This document shows, one piece after another, positions 44,851 through 54,448 of a stretch of 64,000 nucleotides of DNA (its first letter is position 1; every line of letters begins with the position of its first letter). The DNA is taken from NCBI RefSeq assembly GCF_004363005.1, contig NZ_SNYH01000002.1, positions 577,037-641,036 of the forward strand, written 5' to 3'. The stretch is from Tenacibaculum caenipelagi (lineage in GTDB: Bacteria > Bacteroidota > Bacteroidia > Flavobacteriales > Flavobacteriaceae). The position numbers were made by a program, and so were the translations under genes. The notes beneath the pieces are model-generated. The model had not been told where the DNA came from. It did not search any database and saw only the letters and a list, made by a program, of their open reading frames with translations.

Positions 44851-45735
44851 CTATATATAGTCTGCTATTTTCTTTGGGCCTTCTAAAACAGTTCGTACAA
44901 TTTGCATGGTTCCATTTTCATTTGTGATCAAATGCCATTTAATAAGGGTAATGGTATTGTTTTCTATTTCTAATCCTGTAATGCACCTTGGGTGTACACA
45001 GCTACCGTCATTAAAATGTGGCAGCTCGTTAACAGATGGAAATCTTGGACGATGCGTATGTCCTGTAATAATCATTTGATGATTATTTTTTTGAATCCAT
45101 TTTTCTAATCGGTGTTCTACTCTTATTAGTCCTTTAAAGTTTTTTGCAGGACTCGTAGGATCTTTAATGCCATAAACTTGAAGTGGACGCCATAAAAAGC
45201 GAACTAAAAATCGACTAAACTTCCAAAAACTATAATTAAACCAATCGGCTTGATGTCCATGAAGCAAGAAGATTGACTTTTCATTGTCTTGAACTAATCG
45301 AATAGCTTCTGAAAAAGAAGCATTAGGTAAAAGTTCTTTTTCTTTTCCGTCAATTGTATCGAAATAAGTGCTTAAATTTTTGGTTACATTTTTAGGACTT
45401 TTATAATCCATATCGTGGTTTCCCCATATAAAATGTAGTTTGTTTTGTTGATGAAATTCTTTAAATAATAAGTAAATATCTTTATTAGCATTAAAAATGG
45501 TAACAAACTTATTTTCCCATAGTTCATCACCATCTCCTAATTCTATATAAGTAAACTCTTTTTGTAAATATTGTGATAGAGCATAGTGGTATATTTTTCT
45601 ATTATGCGCAAAATCATCAGCAAAACTATTATCTCCCCGATGACAATCTGAAAACAAAATGTATTTAGAATTTTTATCTAAAGGTAATTTTTTAGCTTTT
45701 TTAAAAGCTTTAGTTATTCTATGCTTTGAAAACAT
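44851..45735 (-). CDS. Calcineurin-like metallophosphoesterase
   Basis: This 294-residue cytoplasmic-type metallophosphoesterase has all metal-binding motifs: Asp30 and His32 (SDCHRGD), GDGDELWE (Asp68/Asp70), GNHD (105-108), a His in LLHGHQADW and GHTHRPRF. The arrangement resembles UDP-2,3-diacylglucosamine hydrolases (LpxH-like), but the protein is longer and has no clear LpxH specificity marker, so a general phosphodiesterase is equally possible. It lies among phosphate-uptake genes, which fits release of phosphate from organic esters. No signal peptide is seen. Confidence 0.85.
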   Translation of the reverse strand: MFSKHRITKAFKKAKKLPLDKNSKYILFSDCHRGDNSFADDFAHNRKIYHYALSQYLQKEFTYIELGDGDELWENKFVTIFNANKDIYLLFKEFHQQNKLHFIWGNHDMDYKSPKNVTKNLSTYFDTIDGKEKELLPNASFSEAIRLVQDNEKSIFLLHGHQADWFNYSFWKFSRFLVRFLWRPLQVYGIKDPTSPAKNFKGLIRVEHRLEKWIQKNNHQMIITGHTHRPRFPSVNELPHFNDGSCVHPRCITGLEIENNTITLIKWHLITNENGTMQIVRTVLEGPKKIADYI

Positions 45736-45922
45736 TTATGATGAAAATTTGTACACATATAAAGGTGCTAAAAAATAAATTATAGTACAAAGTTTTTAGA
45801 ATGTTAAAATGAATATATTATGAAATTAAGGGTGTAATTAAATGAAAAGCTAAAATATTTTTATTTTAAGTGTTAATTTTTAATAACTTACGTGTTAAAA
45901 CTAACCTTAAAACCCTTCAAAA

Positions 45923-47998
45923 ATGAAAAAAAAGTATCTACTACTTTCGTTACTATTGCTGTGCCTTAGTTTTTCTAAGATATACAGCCAAGAAAAAATG
46001 TTTTATGGCACTATTGAAACCAAAGATGCCTTAAAATTACTAAAAAAAGCTCCTTCTGATATTAAGATTATTTCTTCCTTCAAAGGTTTTAGTGCTGTGA
46101 AACTTAGTCATCGTGCAGCTGAAAAGCTTCACCACATGATTTTAACTCACGGTCCCGGATTTATTTATGAACCTTCTGAAAAAGAAGCTTTAGAAACAAT
46201 TTATAAACAACAAAGTAAGAGAGTTTATCAGCAGAGAGCATCGTATACTATTAGTGAAGACCAACTTGTAAAACAAAGTTTAGATTTGGTGAGTAACACA
46301 AATATTGCTAATCATATTGTAGAGCTTGAAAATTATGGTACCAGGTATCATACTACCCAAAAAGCAACACAAGCTGTTCAAGATTTAAAGCAAAAATGGG
46401 AAACAATGGCTAATGGTAGGGCAGATGTTAGTGTTAGAATAGTAAATCATAACAGTACAACAATGCCTTCTGTAATTATGACGATTCAAGGAAGTGAGCT
46501 TCCTAATGAATATGTAATTATTGGGGGACATATCGATTCTGTTAGTCCAGAAAGTCAAACCAATGCCCCTGGTGCAGATGATAATGCTTCAGGAATTGCT
46601 ACAATTACAGAAATGGCTAGAGTACTTTTTCAAATGAATTTTCAGCCTAAAAGAACTATAGAATTTATGGCTTATGCTGCAGAAGAAGTTGGTTTAAGAG
46701 GATCAAAAGAAATTGCTCAGGATTATAAAAACAGGAATGTTAATGTTTTGTCATATGTTCAATTTGATATGACGAATTATAAAGGATCTCCTAAGGATGT
46801 TTATATTTCAGATGATAGTTATAACAGTAGTATTCTTAACACTTTTTTAGCTAGTCTTATGGATTATTATAATACTTCTGGAAATCATCAATTTACCTAT
46901 GATTATACACGATGTAATTACGGTTGTTCTGACCATTATAGCTGGGCACAACAAGGGTATGATGCAGCTTTTCCTTTTGAAGCTTCATTTAATGATTCCA
47001 GCCCTTATATCCACACAGTAAATGATACGTCTGACCGATTTCCAACAGCGAATGCTACACATGCAGCAAAATTTGCGAAACTTGGTTTAGAGTACTTAAT
47101 TGAAGTAGCAAAGAACAAAGGAAGTGTAAGTGTGCCAACTTATTGTGACTCAAAAGGGAATAGTGTGAATGATGAATATATTCAAAACGTAACACTAGGG
47201 GCAATTAATAATAATTCAGGAGCTACAAATGGTTATCAGGATTTTACGAATATTTCTACCAATTTAGAACAAGGTAGTTCTAATACAATTATTGTTACTC
47301 CTAAATGGACAGGTAGAGTTTATAAAGAAGGTTATACTGTTTGGATTGATTACAATCAGGATTCAGATTTTGAAGATAGCGGTGAACAGGTATGGGTTAA
47401 GTCAGCGTCAACCGATAGTTCAGTCAGTGGTACATTTATCGTTCCTATTTCTGCGAAAATAGGCAGTACAAGAATGAGAGTTTCTATGAGATATAATACG
47501 ACTCCTTCTTCTTGTGGTTCTTTTGATTATGGTGAGGTTGAAGATTACACTATAAATATTATTGAAGGAAATGCTAATACAAATATTTGTGACGGAGTAC
47601 CTCAGTACGATTCTTCAAAAAGTTATCAAGTTGGTGATAGGGTCGTTTATTTTGATGTTTTATACGAAAGAACTTCAAATGGATGGAATAGGATTGGAAA
47701 TTGTGGTAGTGCTAAAGCTATGAGCTCAAACTCAAAACAAGTTTTAGTAAATGATAAAAATGTAATTGTTTTTTCTCCAAATCCTGTTAAAGATAGTTCA
47801 ATTATATTATTGATAAATAATGAACTGTGGAAAAACAAAGAAGTAACTATTTATAATACAAATGGAAAGTTACTTCAAAAAGTAAAAATGAGTTCAAAAA
47901 GAAAGAGTATAGATGTTTCAAAGTTAACAGCGGGTATTTATTTTGTGTCTCTAGAAGAAACAGGAAAAATGTATACTCAACAACTAGTTAAAAAGTAA
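45923..47998 (+). CDS. Secreted M28 aminopeptidase with T9SS sorting domain
   Basis: This 691-residue secreted zinc peptidase has a signal peptide (to about YSQ23) and an N-terminal region of about 100 residues. The M28 catalytic domain (about 115-405) has His203 (GGHIDSV), Asp219/220 (GADDNASG), Glu254-255 (AAEEVG) and a later Asp (QFDMTNYKG). A GEVED domain (about 430-555) follows, then a small CBM5/12-like module (SKSYQVGDRVVYFDVLYE). The end is a T9SS type A sorting domain (FSPNPVKDSS ... LTAGIYFVSLEE). Leucyl-type aminopeptidases of this form digest external peptides. Export needs SprA, encoded at the window start. Confidence 0.93.
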   Translation: MKKKYLLLSLLLLCLSFSKIYSQEKMFYGTIETKDALKLLKKAPSDIKIISSFKGFSAVKLSHRAAEKLHHMILTHGPGFIYEPSEKEALETIYKQQSKRVYQQRASYTISEDQLVKQSLDLVSNTNIANHIVELENYGTRYHTTQKATQAVQDLKQKWETMANGRADVSVRIVNHNSTTMPSVIMTIQGSELPNEYVIIGGHIDSVSPESQTNAPGADDNASGIATITEMARVLFQMNFQPKRTIEFMAYAAEEVGLRGSKEIAQDYKNRNVNVLSYVQFDMTNYKGSPKDVYISDDSYNSSILNTFLASLMDYYNTSGNHQFTYDYTRCNYGCSDHYSWAQQGYDAAFPFEASFNDSSPYIHTVNDTSDRFPTANATHAAKFAKLGLEYLIEVAKNKGSVSVPTYCDSKGNSVNDEYIQNVTLGAINNNSGATNGYQDFTNISTNLEQGSSNTIIVTPKWTGRVYKEGYTVWIDYNQDSDFEDSGEQVWVKSASTDSSVSGTFIVPISAKIGSTRMRVSMRYNTTPSSCGSFDYGEVEDYTINIIEGNANTNICDGVPQYDSSKSYQVGDRVVYFDVLYERTSNGWNRIGNCGSAKAMSSNSKQVLVNDKNVIVFSPNPVKDSSIILLINNELWKNKEVTIYNTNGKLLQKVKMSSKRKSIDVSKLTAGIYFVSLEETGKMYTQQLVKK

Positions 47999-48017
47999 TT
48001 CTTTTTTAGAAAGCATA

Positions 48018-48051
48018 AAAAAAACCCAAGTTTTTAAACTTGGGTTTTTAG
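48018..48051. terminator. Bidirectional terminator
   Basis: The stem aaaacccaagttt pairs with aaacttgggtttt and has A/T tails. It lies between the convergent M28 and DUF5689 genes. Confidence 0.88.
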
Positions 48052-48068
48052 TTTAAAAAAAAGATTAA

Positions 48069-50045
48069 TTATCTAATTCCAATAGAAGTAAAGTCATCTT
48101 GAGCTTTTACTTCCCACTCAGAATTAGTTGTATCAGTACCAGCACTAGCAGCCCAATCTGTATTCCCTTTTGTGATTGAAGCTTTACGAACTAAAGTGTG
48201 TTCTTTTGTTCCGTCTGCTACACCAGCTACAGCCCAATAGCTACCTGGATCCTCTCCTATATTACCAACTACATCTATTACAGTACCGCTTTTTAATAAA
48301 GCAATAGCATCATCTCCATTAAAATAAGTAACAGTTGAAGATACTTTTATTCCTGAATATCCTGTGATTGTAGCATCAGCAGCACCACTATTATAGATAA
48401 CAATTGTTTCTCCATTAGCTAAAGTACTTTGAACGGTACTTAAGTCTAGAGTATTTCCTACAGTAGCAGAACCATTTCCATATAAGCCTACTGTGTAGTT
48501 TGTTAAATCTACATCTGCACCAGTTCCATTGTAAATTTCGATGTATTTATTGTTGCTACTTCCTTCAGCATATTCAGAAATGTATAGGTCATCTCCTGCA
48601 GGAGTACCACCACCGCCACAAGTAGTATAATTTTCAGTGAAATTTACATCAGCTTCGTTTCTTAAATAGATTTGAGCTCCATTAAAATCAGTCATCACTC
48701 CTGTTACAGTACCTTTTTTATCGCTTACTGGGTTACTAGCAAAATTAGCTTGACTTCTAACATATGTTGTTAAAGCATCTCCGTCGCATTCTGAAATTAA
48801 TTCGTTATTACCGCTATAAGTTTTAGTGTTGTCTTTGAATTGTACTCCTTCAATTTGTACTAACTTTCCTTGATAGTCTCCTGTTAAAGCTTGTGCTATA
48901 GTAATTACTTCAGGAGTAGGTAATGTTCCTGCTGTTGTATTAAGAATGCTTGATGGAGAAATGTTTAATTGTAGTAAACCGTTATATTCGCTTAATTTAG
49001 CTCCACCAACGGCAATCTCTACTTCATCTCCTAAATTTAAGTTATATGCATCACTAAAACGTAAAGCAATACCAGCCGTTGCGTCTTGTGCAAATGCATT
49101 TTGGTTTGAAATATTATTTGCAGAAAGGTCCGAAGTGATTATAAGCTTTACTTTTAAGTTTTGCGTAACTGTAGTTTCGCTTCCAGTATATAATGCCTTA
49201 ACATCTGCTAAAGTAGCTTCTGTAGGGTTGTTATTACATCCGTACTCTTCAGTAAAGTTAACATCGTTAGTGTCTCTAATAAATAATTGATAATCACTAC
49301 TAAATTTACCTAAGATTGCTGTAATACTTCCTTTTTTATCTGGAATAGGGTATGCTTTAAAAGTAGCAAAACCACTTGTTCTCATAATGATAGATTCAAA
49401 GGTTTCACAGCTAACAAAATCTCTGTTTACTGAAAAAGTATTGTCTGGGTCTGGGTCAGCGTAGGTTAATCCTTTTTCTTGAGCTTGTAAACCTTCTATT
49501 TTAACTAAGGTGTTAATGTGATTATCAGTTAATTCACCAATTGTTAATGCAGTTGGTACGATATCTACAATTTCAGAAGAACGATCGATATAATTAATGT
49601 ATTCGTTCGCATCAATTCTATCAGAACTTGTTCCTGCGCTGTTTTTAACCCCAATTTGATATGTGGTAAAGTACTTGCTTAAAGAAAGACCTTTTAAGTT
49701 AATATATACTTTTCTCCCAACGTTATAACGAGCGCTTAAATTAGTGTCGTCTATTCTTACTTCTAAACCTACAGTTGGGTTTTCTGGCTTGTCTTGAATT
49801 GTTAAAACTTTAAAGAAGTTTCCTTCTCTATCATCTGAAATTACATATCCATAAGTAGTAATGTCCTCGTTAAATTCAACTAAGTTACCATTGTATAAAC
49901 CAACAATTTCACTTAATGATTTTAAGTTAGTATATTCTTTATCTGGTCCAACTGTTGGTAATTCAAAATCGTTATTGTCAACGCATGAAGCAGAAATTGC
50001 AATAAAAAGAATTGCAAAAATCTTGTATAAATTTATTTTTTTCAT
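48069..50045 (-). CDS. DUF5689 / lamin-tail-domain lipoprotein
   Basis: This 658-residue lipoprotein (lipobox AISASC, Cys21) is probably on the cell surface. It contains repeated OB-like DUF5689 units (about 35-260 and 275-480), each with an LVKIEGLQ or LVQIEGVQ strand and a FxxYPIPDKKGSITAILGKF-like strand. A C-terminal lamin-tail (LTD) domain (DLYISEYAEGSSNNKYIEIYNG, about 495-640) follows. LTD and OB-like folds are common in secreted nucleases and nucleic-acid binders of Bacteroidota. It lies 12 bases after a TonB receptor, so the pair may act like a SusC/SusD-style capture and uptake unit. DNA or nucleotides as the ligand is inference from the divergent nuclease gene. Confidence 0.85.
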   Translation of the reverse strand: MKKINLYKIFAILFIAISASCVDNNDFELPTVGPDKEYTNLKSLSEIVGLYNGNLVEFNEDITTYGYVISDDREGNFFKVLTIQDKPENPTVGLEVRIDDTNLSARYNVGRKVYINLKGLSLSKYFTTYQIGVKNSAGTSSDRIDANEYINYIDRSSEIVDIVPTALTIGELTDNHINTLVKIEGLQAQEKGLTYADPDPDNTFSVNRDFVSCETFESIIMRTSGFATFKAYPIPDKKGSITAILGKFSSDYQLFIRDTNDVNFTEEYGCNNNPTEATLADVKALYTGSETTVTQNLKVKLIITSDLSANNISNQNAFAQDATAGIALRFSDAYNLNLGDEVEIAVGGAKLSEYNGLLQLNISPSSILNTTAGTLPTPEVITIAQALTGDYQGKLVQIEGVQFKDNTKTYSGNNELISECDGDALTTYVRSQANFASNPVSDKKGTVTGVMTDFNGAQIYLRNEADVNFTENYTTCGGGGTPAGDDLYISEYAEGSSNNKYIEIYNGTGADVDLTNYTVGLYGNGSATVGNTLDLSTVQSTLANGETIVIYNSGAADATITGYSGIKVSSTVTYFNGDDAIALLKSGTVIDVVGNIGEDPGSYWAVAGVADGTKEHTLVRKASITKGNTDWAASAGTDTTNSEWEVKAQDDFTSIGIR

Positions 50046-50057
50046 CTTGAGTGTTTT

Positions 50058-52817
50058 TTAAAATCTATAGTTTACGTTTAAGAAATAGGTGGTACCTCTA
50101 CCGTACCAGTATTTGTTTCCAAAAGTAGGAGTTCCGTTTGCGTTATCGTCACGTAACTCACGGTAGTTAGCTCTTCTACCTTGTTCGTATCCTCCTGTTT
50201 TATATTCTTCATTGAATAGGTTATTAATACTAGCGAATAAACCGATGTATTTACCATTACCTACTTTCCATGATTTTCCTCCAATAGCATTTACAACGAT
50301 ATAATCATTAAATTGCTCTTGCTGTAATAACTTTCTAGCTAATACAGGGTCATAATCTGCAAAAGGAGCACCGTCAACATCACTAACAAAGTTACTAGTT
50401 CTTCTAATAGGAGAAATATCAACAAAAGCTTCGTCTAGATAATTTACAGTAGCACCAAACCACCAGTAATCTGGATCTCTGTATTCAAATCCAAAAGAGT
50501 ACGCTTTTTGTGGCCCTGCAGCAATTCTGTAGTCTTTAAGAGAAGCAGCACCCATATCTCTTTTACCATTTGTAAAGCCTGGGGTAGATGCATTTTCAGT
50601 GGTAATAACAAGATTAGGATTGTTATTGTATGTGTACTGACCAATATTAGCAGCTCCTTTTAATTTAATGGTAGAAGTAACTTGTGCTTCAATACCCAAT
50701 TCAACACCAAAGTGTCTTTTATCAATACCTGTTAAGATTTCTTGGATGAAAGCAGAAGTATCCCCACCAATACCATCAGCAAAGAAGAAAGAAATTTCAG
50801 TAGCATCTTTAATGTCTGTAAAATACCCAGTCACTTTTGAAGTGATTAAAGGGCTTCTGAAGATGTAACTGATATCTCCAGATAAAATTTTCTCACTATT
50901 TAATTCTGCTACATCAGCAACTGTAACATTATTTGCTCTTGAATTAGAAAAAGAGTTACGTAAAGAAGGTGCTTTTGTTAAATACCCTCCGTTAAAATCT
51001 AATAAGTGACGTCCTGAAATCTTATAAGTCAAACCTCCTTTAGCTCCATAGTTAAAGAAGTCTAATTTATCTGATTTTCCATAAGAGTTGGTAGGAAAGT
51101 ATCCGTTTTGGAATAACCCTTCTCTTTGGTGAGTGGTATTGTTTGCTTGTCCAGCTACATAAAAATCAACTTTGTTGTATTTGAATTGTAATTGAGCAAA
51201 ACCACCGTATACTTCAGATTCAAAAATGTAGTTGTATTTGAAACTGTCTCCTAAACCAACAGTTCTGTTTGGAGTCAATAGGTTACTTTGTTGTTGGTCA
51301 AAGTTACTACCAAAAGTATTTACATCTAAATAACCTATAGCTCCAAGCATATCTATTGGAGTAGCAAAGTTTTCAGATTTTAATTTTCTATACTCAGCAT
51401 TGGCAGTTAATATAATATTTTCATTTAATTCAGAAGATAGAATCATGTTTGCAGTAAATTGCTTGTCATCATTTCTGTCTTCATATAAGATGGCACGAGC
51501 ATTTTCTGGACTACCTTCATTTCCTATATATAACTCATCCCAGTCAATTTGTCCGTCATTTTGGAAATTAGTTAATGCTTTATATGCATTTTCGTAATCA
51601 GGACCATTAGGGTCTGATAAATACCAACTAGGTAATTTTCTATAATACGTAGGGTCTGGGTTGTTAGTTCCGTTATAATCTAAACGGCTATTTCCAATCT
51701 CTCCGAATTGATAACCAATGTTAGTGTTTAACATAGTATTTTCAGAAAGTTTCCAATAGTGGTTTAACATTATAATTGGCTCGTATAATCTTTTAACTCT
51801 TGAGTTTCTCATTTTCCCATTTTGTTTACCCCAGTAAGAGTTATAACGAATACCTCTAATATCAAAAACTTCTTGAGTATTAGGTGATGATTTACCTCTT
51901 TCGTTTTCAGCAGCGATTACAGTTAAGTTTAGGCTGTGAGAATCGTTAATCTGTTTTTCAAGTGATAAAAAGATAGAGTTAGCATCGTAAAAAGTTCCAT
52001 CAACATAACCTTCGTTACCTGCTCTTCTACTTCCAGAAACAGCTATTGCCCAACCGTTGGCTAACAAACCAGAAGAATACGTAGCCATTAAACGATGACT
52101 GTAGCTTCTGTTAGAAGAAGCGTAAGAGATACGACCTCCTTCATTGTATTCAGAAGCTCTGGTGTTAATATTTGTAGAACCTAATACACCACCAAAAGCA
52201 TAATTAGAGGGAGTTAACCCATTACTAAACTCTTGATTACGCAGTACGTCGTTCAGCCCTCCCCAGTTACTCCACTGAGGCCTGCTGTTGTACAACTTGT
52301 TCATTTCAATACCATTAATCAAAACTTTACCATTTTCAGAATCTAAACCACGAATTCTGTAGAATGAACCACTCCATTCAAAAGCAGCAGTACGTAGATA
52401 AATATCTCTTGAAGCTTGTAATAAACCAGAAATATTATCTGCAGCACTTGTATCATCATTTAATTCATCATCGGTAATGGTGATAGTACTTAAATCTTGA
52501 TCTTCAGATATATCTTCATACATAAAGATAGTTCCTAAGTCTATTGTTTTACCAGATAATTCAACTGGAAAGTTTTGGGTTTCATACCCGTTTAATGATA
52601 CCGTTACAATTTGTCTTCCGTTTGGTAAACCACTCAATGTAAAAGTACCACTAGCATCTGTAATGCTAGAAATATTGGCTTCTTTTACACTTACAGAAAC
52701 ACCTTGCATAGGATTTTCAGAATCGCTGTTTATTACGATCCCCCTTACAATGTTCTGCGCATTTAGGCTAAATAAGCCTGAAAAAAGCAATAACATTGTT
52801 ATCGTAAAATTTCTCAT
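50058..52817 (-). CDS. TonB-dependent receptor of a putative phosphorus-uptake pair
   Basis: This 919-residue outer-membrane receptor has a signal peptide (to about NAQ21), a carboxypeptidase-regulatory-like beta-sandwich (about 22-100), a plug (about 120-230) and a 22-strand barrel ending FLNVNYRF. It lacks the signatures of a typical SusC. The substrate is not evident from sequence. Its lipoprotein partner, the divergent EEP nuclease gene and a PHO-like repeat upstream suggest uptake of phosphorus-containing breakdown products. A minus-strand -7 element (52885-52892) precedes it. Confidence 0.88.
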   Translation of the reverse strand: MRNFTITMLLLFSGLFSLNAQNIVRGIVINSDSENPMQGVSVSVKEANISSITDASGTFTLSGLPNGRQIVTVSLNGYETQNFPVELSGKTIDLGTIFMYEDISEDQDLSTITITDDELNDDTSAADNISGLLQASRDIYLRTAAFEWSGSFYRIRGLDSENGKVLINGIEMNKLYNSRPQWSNWGGLNDVLRNQEFSNGLTPSNYAFGGVLGSTNINTRASEYNEGGRISYASSNRSYSHRLMATYSSGLLANGWAIAVSGSRRAGNEGYVDGTFYDANSIFLSLEKQINDSHSLNLTVIAAENERGKSSPNTQEVFDIRGIRYNSYWGKQNGKMRNSRVKRLYEPIIMLNHYWKLSENTMLNTNIGYQFGEIGNSRLDYNGTNNPDPTYYRKLPSWYLSDPNGPDYENAYKALTNFQNDGQIDWDELYIGNEGSPENARAILYEDRNDDKQFTANMILSSELNENIILTANAEYRKLKSENFATPIDMLGAIGYLDVNTFGSNFDQQQSNLLTPNRTVGLGDSFKYNYIFESEVYGGFAQLQFKYNKVDFYVAGQANNTTHQREGLFQNGYFPTNSYGKSDKLDFFNYGAKGGLTYKISGRHLLDFNGGYLTKAPSLRNSFSNSRANNVTVADVAELNSEKILSGDISYIFRSPLITSKVTGYFTDIKDATEISFFFADGIGGDTSAFIQEILTGIDKRHFGVELGIEAQVTSTIKLKGAANIGQYTYNNNPNLVITTENASTPGFTNGKRDMGAASLKDYRIAAGPQKAYSFGFEYRDPDYWWFGATVNYLDEAFVDISPIRRTSNFVSDVDGAPFADYDPVLARKLLQQEQFNDYIVVNAIGGKSWKVGNGKYIGLFASINNLFNEEYKTGGYEQGRRANYRELRDDNANGTPTFGNKYWYGRGTTYFLNVNYRF

Positions 52818-52884
52818 AAATGATTGTTTATAAAATATTTAAATAAGTTAATTCCCTGTGCTGAAAATTACAGCAAAAGGGAGG

Positions 52885-52892
52885 CAAAATTA
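52885..52892 (-). promoter_or_regulatory. -7 element for the TonB receptor operon
   Basis: The minus strand reads TAATTTTG, 67 bases before the receptor ATG, with PHO-like repeat C just upstream. Confidence 0.5.
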
Positions 52893-52904
52893 ATAAAATT
52901 ATCG

Positions 52905-52930
52905 TTATGTTAATATTAAGTTAATGTTAT
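52905..52930. promoter_or_regulatory. PHO-box-like direct repeat C
   Basis: On the plus strand ATGTTAA (52907) and AAGTTAA (52918) are 11 bases apart, followed by a partial ATGTTAT. TTATGTTA (52905-52912) matches boxes A and B. It lies between the divergent TonB receptor and nuclease promoters and could serve both. Confidence 0.45.
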
Positions 52931-52977
52931 GGATAAGGGTTTTGTGTAAATAGTAGGTTTTGGCTTAAAAATTGTTT

Positions 52978-52985
52978 TACTTTTG
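52978..52985 (+). promoter_or_regulatory. -7 element for the EEP nuclease gene
   Basis: TACTTTTG matches TAnnTTTG, 18 bases before the ATG at 53004. Confidence 0.5.
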
Positions 52986-53003
52986 CCGCGTAAAATTTAT
53001 TAA

Positions 53004-54053
53004 ATGAGAAATATAGCTACACTTTTAGTTTTAACTCTTGTTGTTTTTTCTTCATATGCACAGCAAGGACAAAAAAAATATAAAATAAGAACAGTAGGTT
53101 TTTATAATTTAGAAAACCTTTTTGATACTAAAAATGATCCTGAAAAAAACGATGAGGCTAGCCCGATTATGGAAATGAAGGGCGATAAAGAAGAGGTTTA
53201 TTGGGATAAAATAGATAAGCTTGGTGAGGTTATTTCTCAATTAGGGGAGGAAAAGGCACATACAAGTCCTGCTATTTTAGGAGTAGCGGAAGTAGAGAAT
53301 AGGAAGGTGTTAGAAGATTTAGTGAAATCTGAAAAGCTAAAAAAGAAGCGTTATGATATTATTCATTTTGATTCTCCAGATAAAAGAGGAATTGATGTAG
53401 GTTTGTTATATCAACCACGTTATTTTAAACCTATTCATTTTGAGGCATTCAATCCGAATATCTATGCTGAAAACAAAAAGATTTATACACGTGATATTTT
53501 ATTAGTTTCAGGATATCTAGATGATGAGCTAGTACATGTTATTGTAAACCATTGGCCGTCTCGTAGAGGAGGAGAAGCTAAAAGTAGACCTTTACGTGAA
53601 AAAGCTGCTTATAAAGTAAAGCAGATTATAGAAAAAATTAAAGAGAGTGATCCGAATCCAAAAGTTTTGATAATGGGGGATTTTAACGATGATCCTATCA
53701 ACTCTAGCTTTAAAACTGTTTTGCAAACGAAGAGTAAAAAGAAAAACGTAAAGGAAGGAGATGTTTACAATCCATACGAAGATATGTTCCGAAGAGGTTT
53801 TAATACTTTAGTTTATAGAGACAATATCAATTTATTTGATCAAATAATGTTTACTTCTCCATTGTTAGATAAAGGAGAGAAAGATTTTTCAACTTATAAA
53901 ATGTTCAAGTCTGGAATTTTTAATAAACGTTTTTTAACTCAAAAGCATGCCAAGTATAAAGGATATCCTTTTAGAAGTTTTTCTTATGGAAAATATACGG
54001 GAGGATATAGTGATCATTATCCAGTTTACATGTACTTAATCAAAGAGGAATAA
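53004..54053 (+). CDS. Secreted endonuclease/exonuclease/phosphatase-family protein
   Basis: This 349-residue protein has a signal peptide (to about YAQ20) and an EEP (DNase I-like) domain. Visible motifs are FYNLENLFD (Asn/Glu region), GVAEVENRKVL with the catalytic Glu, VNHWPSR with the His and GDFNDDP with the Asp-Asn pair. GGYSDHYPVYM holds the terminal Asp-His. These residues bind Mg and cut phosphodiester bonds, so a secreted nuclease or phosphodiesterase is likely. It is divergent from the TonB receptor across a PHO-like repeat, which fits use of external DNA or phosphate esters. Confidence 0.9.
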   Translation: MRNIATLLVLTLVVFSSYAQQGQKKYKIRTVGFYNLENLFDTKNDPEKNDEASPIMEMKGDKEEVYWDKIDKLGEVISQLGEEKAHTSPAILGVAEVENRKVLEDLVKSEKLKKKRYDIIHFDSPDKRGIDVGLLYQPRYFKPIHFEAFNPNIYAENKKIYTRDILLVSGYLDDELVHVIVNHWPSRRGGEAKSRPLREKAAYKVKQIIEKIKESDPNPKVLIMGDFNDDPINSSFKTVLQTKSKKKNVKEGDVYNPYEDMFRRGFNTLVYRDNINLFDQIMFTSPLLDKGEKDFSTYKMFKSGIFNKRFLTQKHAKYKGYPFRSFSYGKYTGGYSDHYPVYMYLIKEE

Positions 54054-54057
54054 AATT

Positions 54058-54088
54058 AAAAAGGCTTGCAATTGCAAGCCTTTTTAAT
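54058..54088 (+). terminator. Terminator after the EEP gene
   Basis: A perfect palindrome (aaaaaggcttgcaa with ttgcaagccttttt) is followed by T residues. It overlaps the 3' end of the convergent Cys-motif gene. Confidence 0.85.
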
Positions 54089-54434
54089 TTTTACAGATGT
54101 CTTTTAAGTAGTTGTTCATTCTTAGTTGAAATAAGGTACCTCTTAACAAATCATCTATTTGTCTCAATTCGACTAATGATACTGCCAAACTAATTTTGTC
54201 AGATGGGGTTTGTAGCAAAATAGATTTACAGTGCTTTCCCTTGATACACGTATCACAGTTTTTTTGTTGTTTTGAATCCATTACTTTTTCTAAGAACTCT
54301 TCAATTTCTCTTTCTTGTAGATGAAAGCCAGTGTCTCTGAAAATTATTTGAATTAGGTTAGACTTGTTTTCCTTCCATTGGAAAGAAATACCTATTTTAT
54401 TGTCATATATCTTCGTTATGCTTTCCATAATCAT
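54084..54434 (-). CDS. Small conserved-looking protein with a Cys cluster
   Basis: This 116-residue cytoplasmic protein has a central cluster NCDTCIKGKHCK (CxxC plus a third Cys), suggestive of metal binding. The rest is alpha/beta with no recognised family. A -7 element (TATATTTG on the minus strand, 54449-54456) sits about 15 bases upstream, so the leader is very short. An ATG two codons in (54428) is an alternative start. It is a single gene between the EEP and recJ genes. Confidence 0.65.
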   Translation of the reverse strand: MIMESITKIYDNKIGISFQWKENKSNLIQIIFRDTGFHLQEREIEEFLEKVMDSKQQKNCDTCIKGKHCKSILLQTPSDKISLAVSLVELRQIDDLLRGTLFQLRMNNYLKDICKN

Positions 54435-54448
54435 AATTAATTATGAAA

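Noticed and set aside
45870..45898. Fourth PHO-like box (GTGTTAA twice, 22 bases apart)
   Set aside because: The middle unit at 11 bases does not match, and it is more than 130 bases from the phosphoesterase start; too weak to list.
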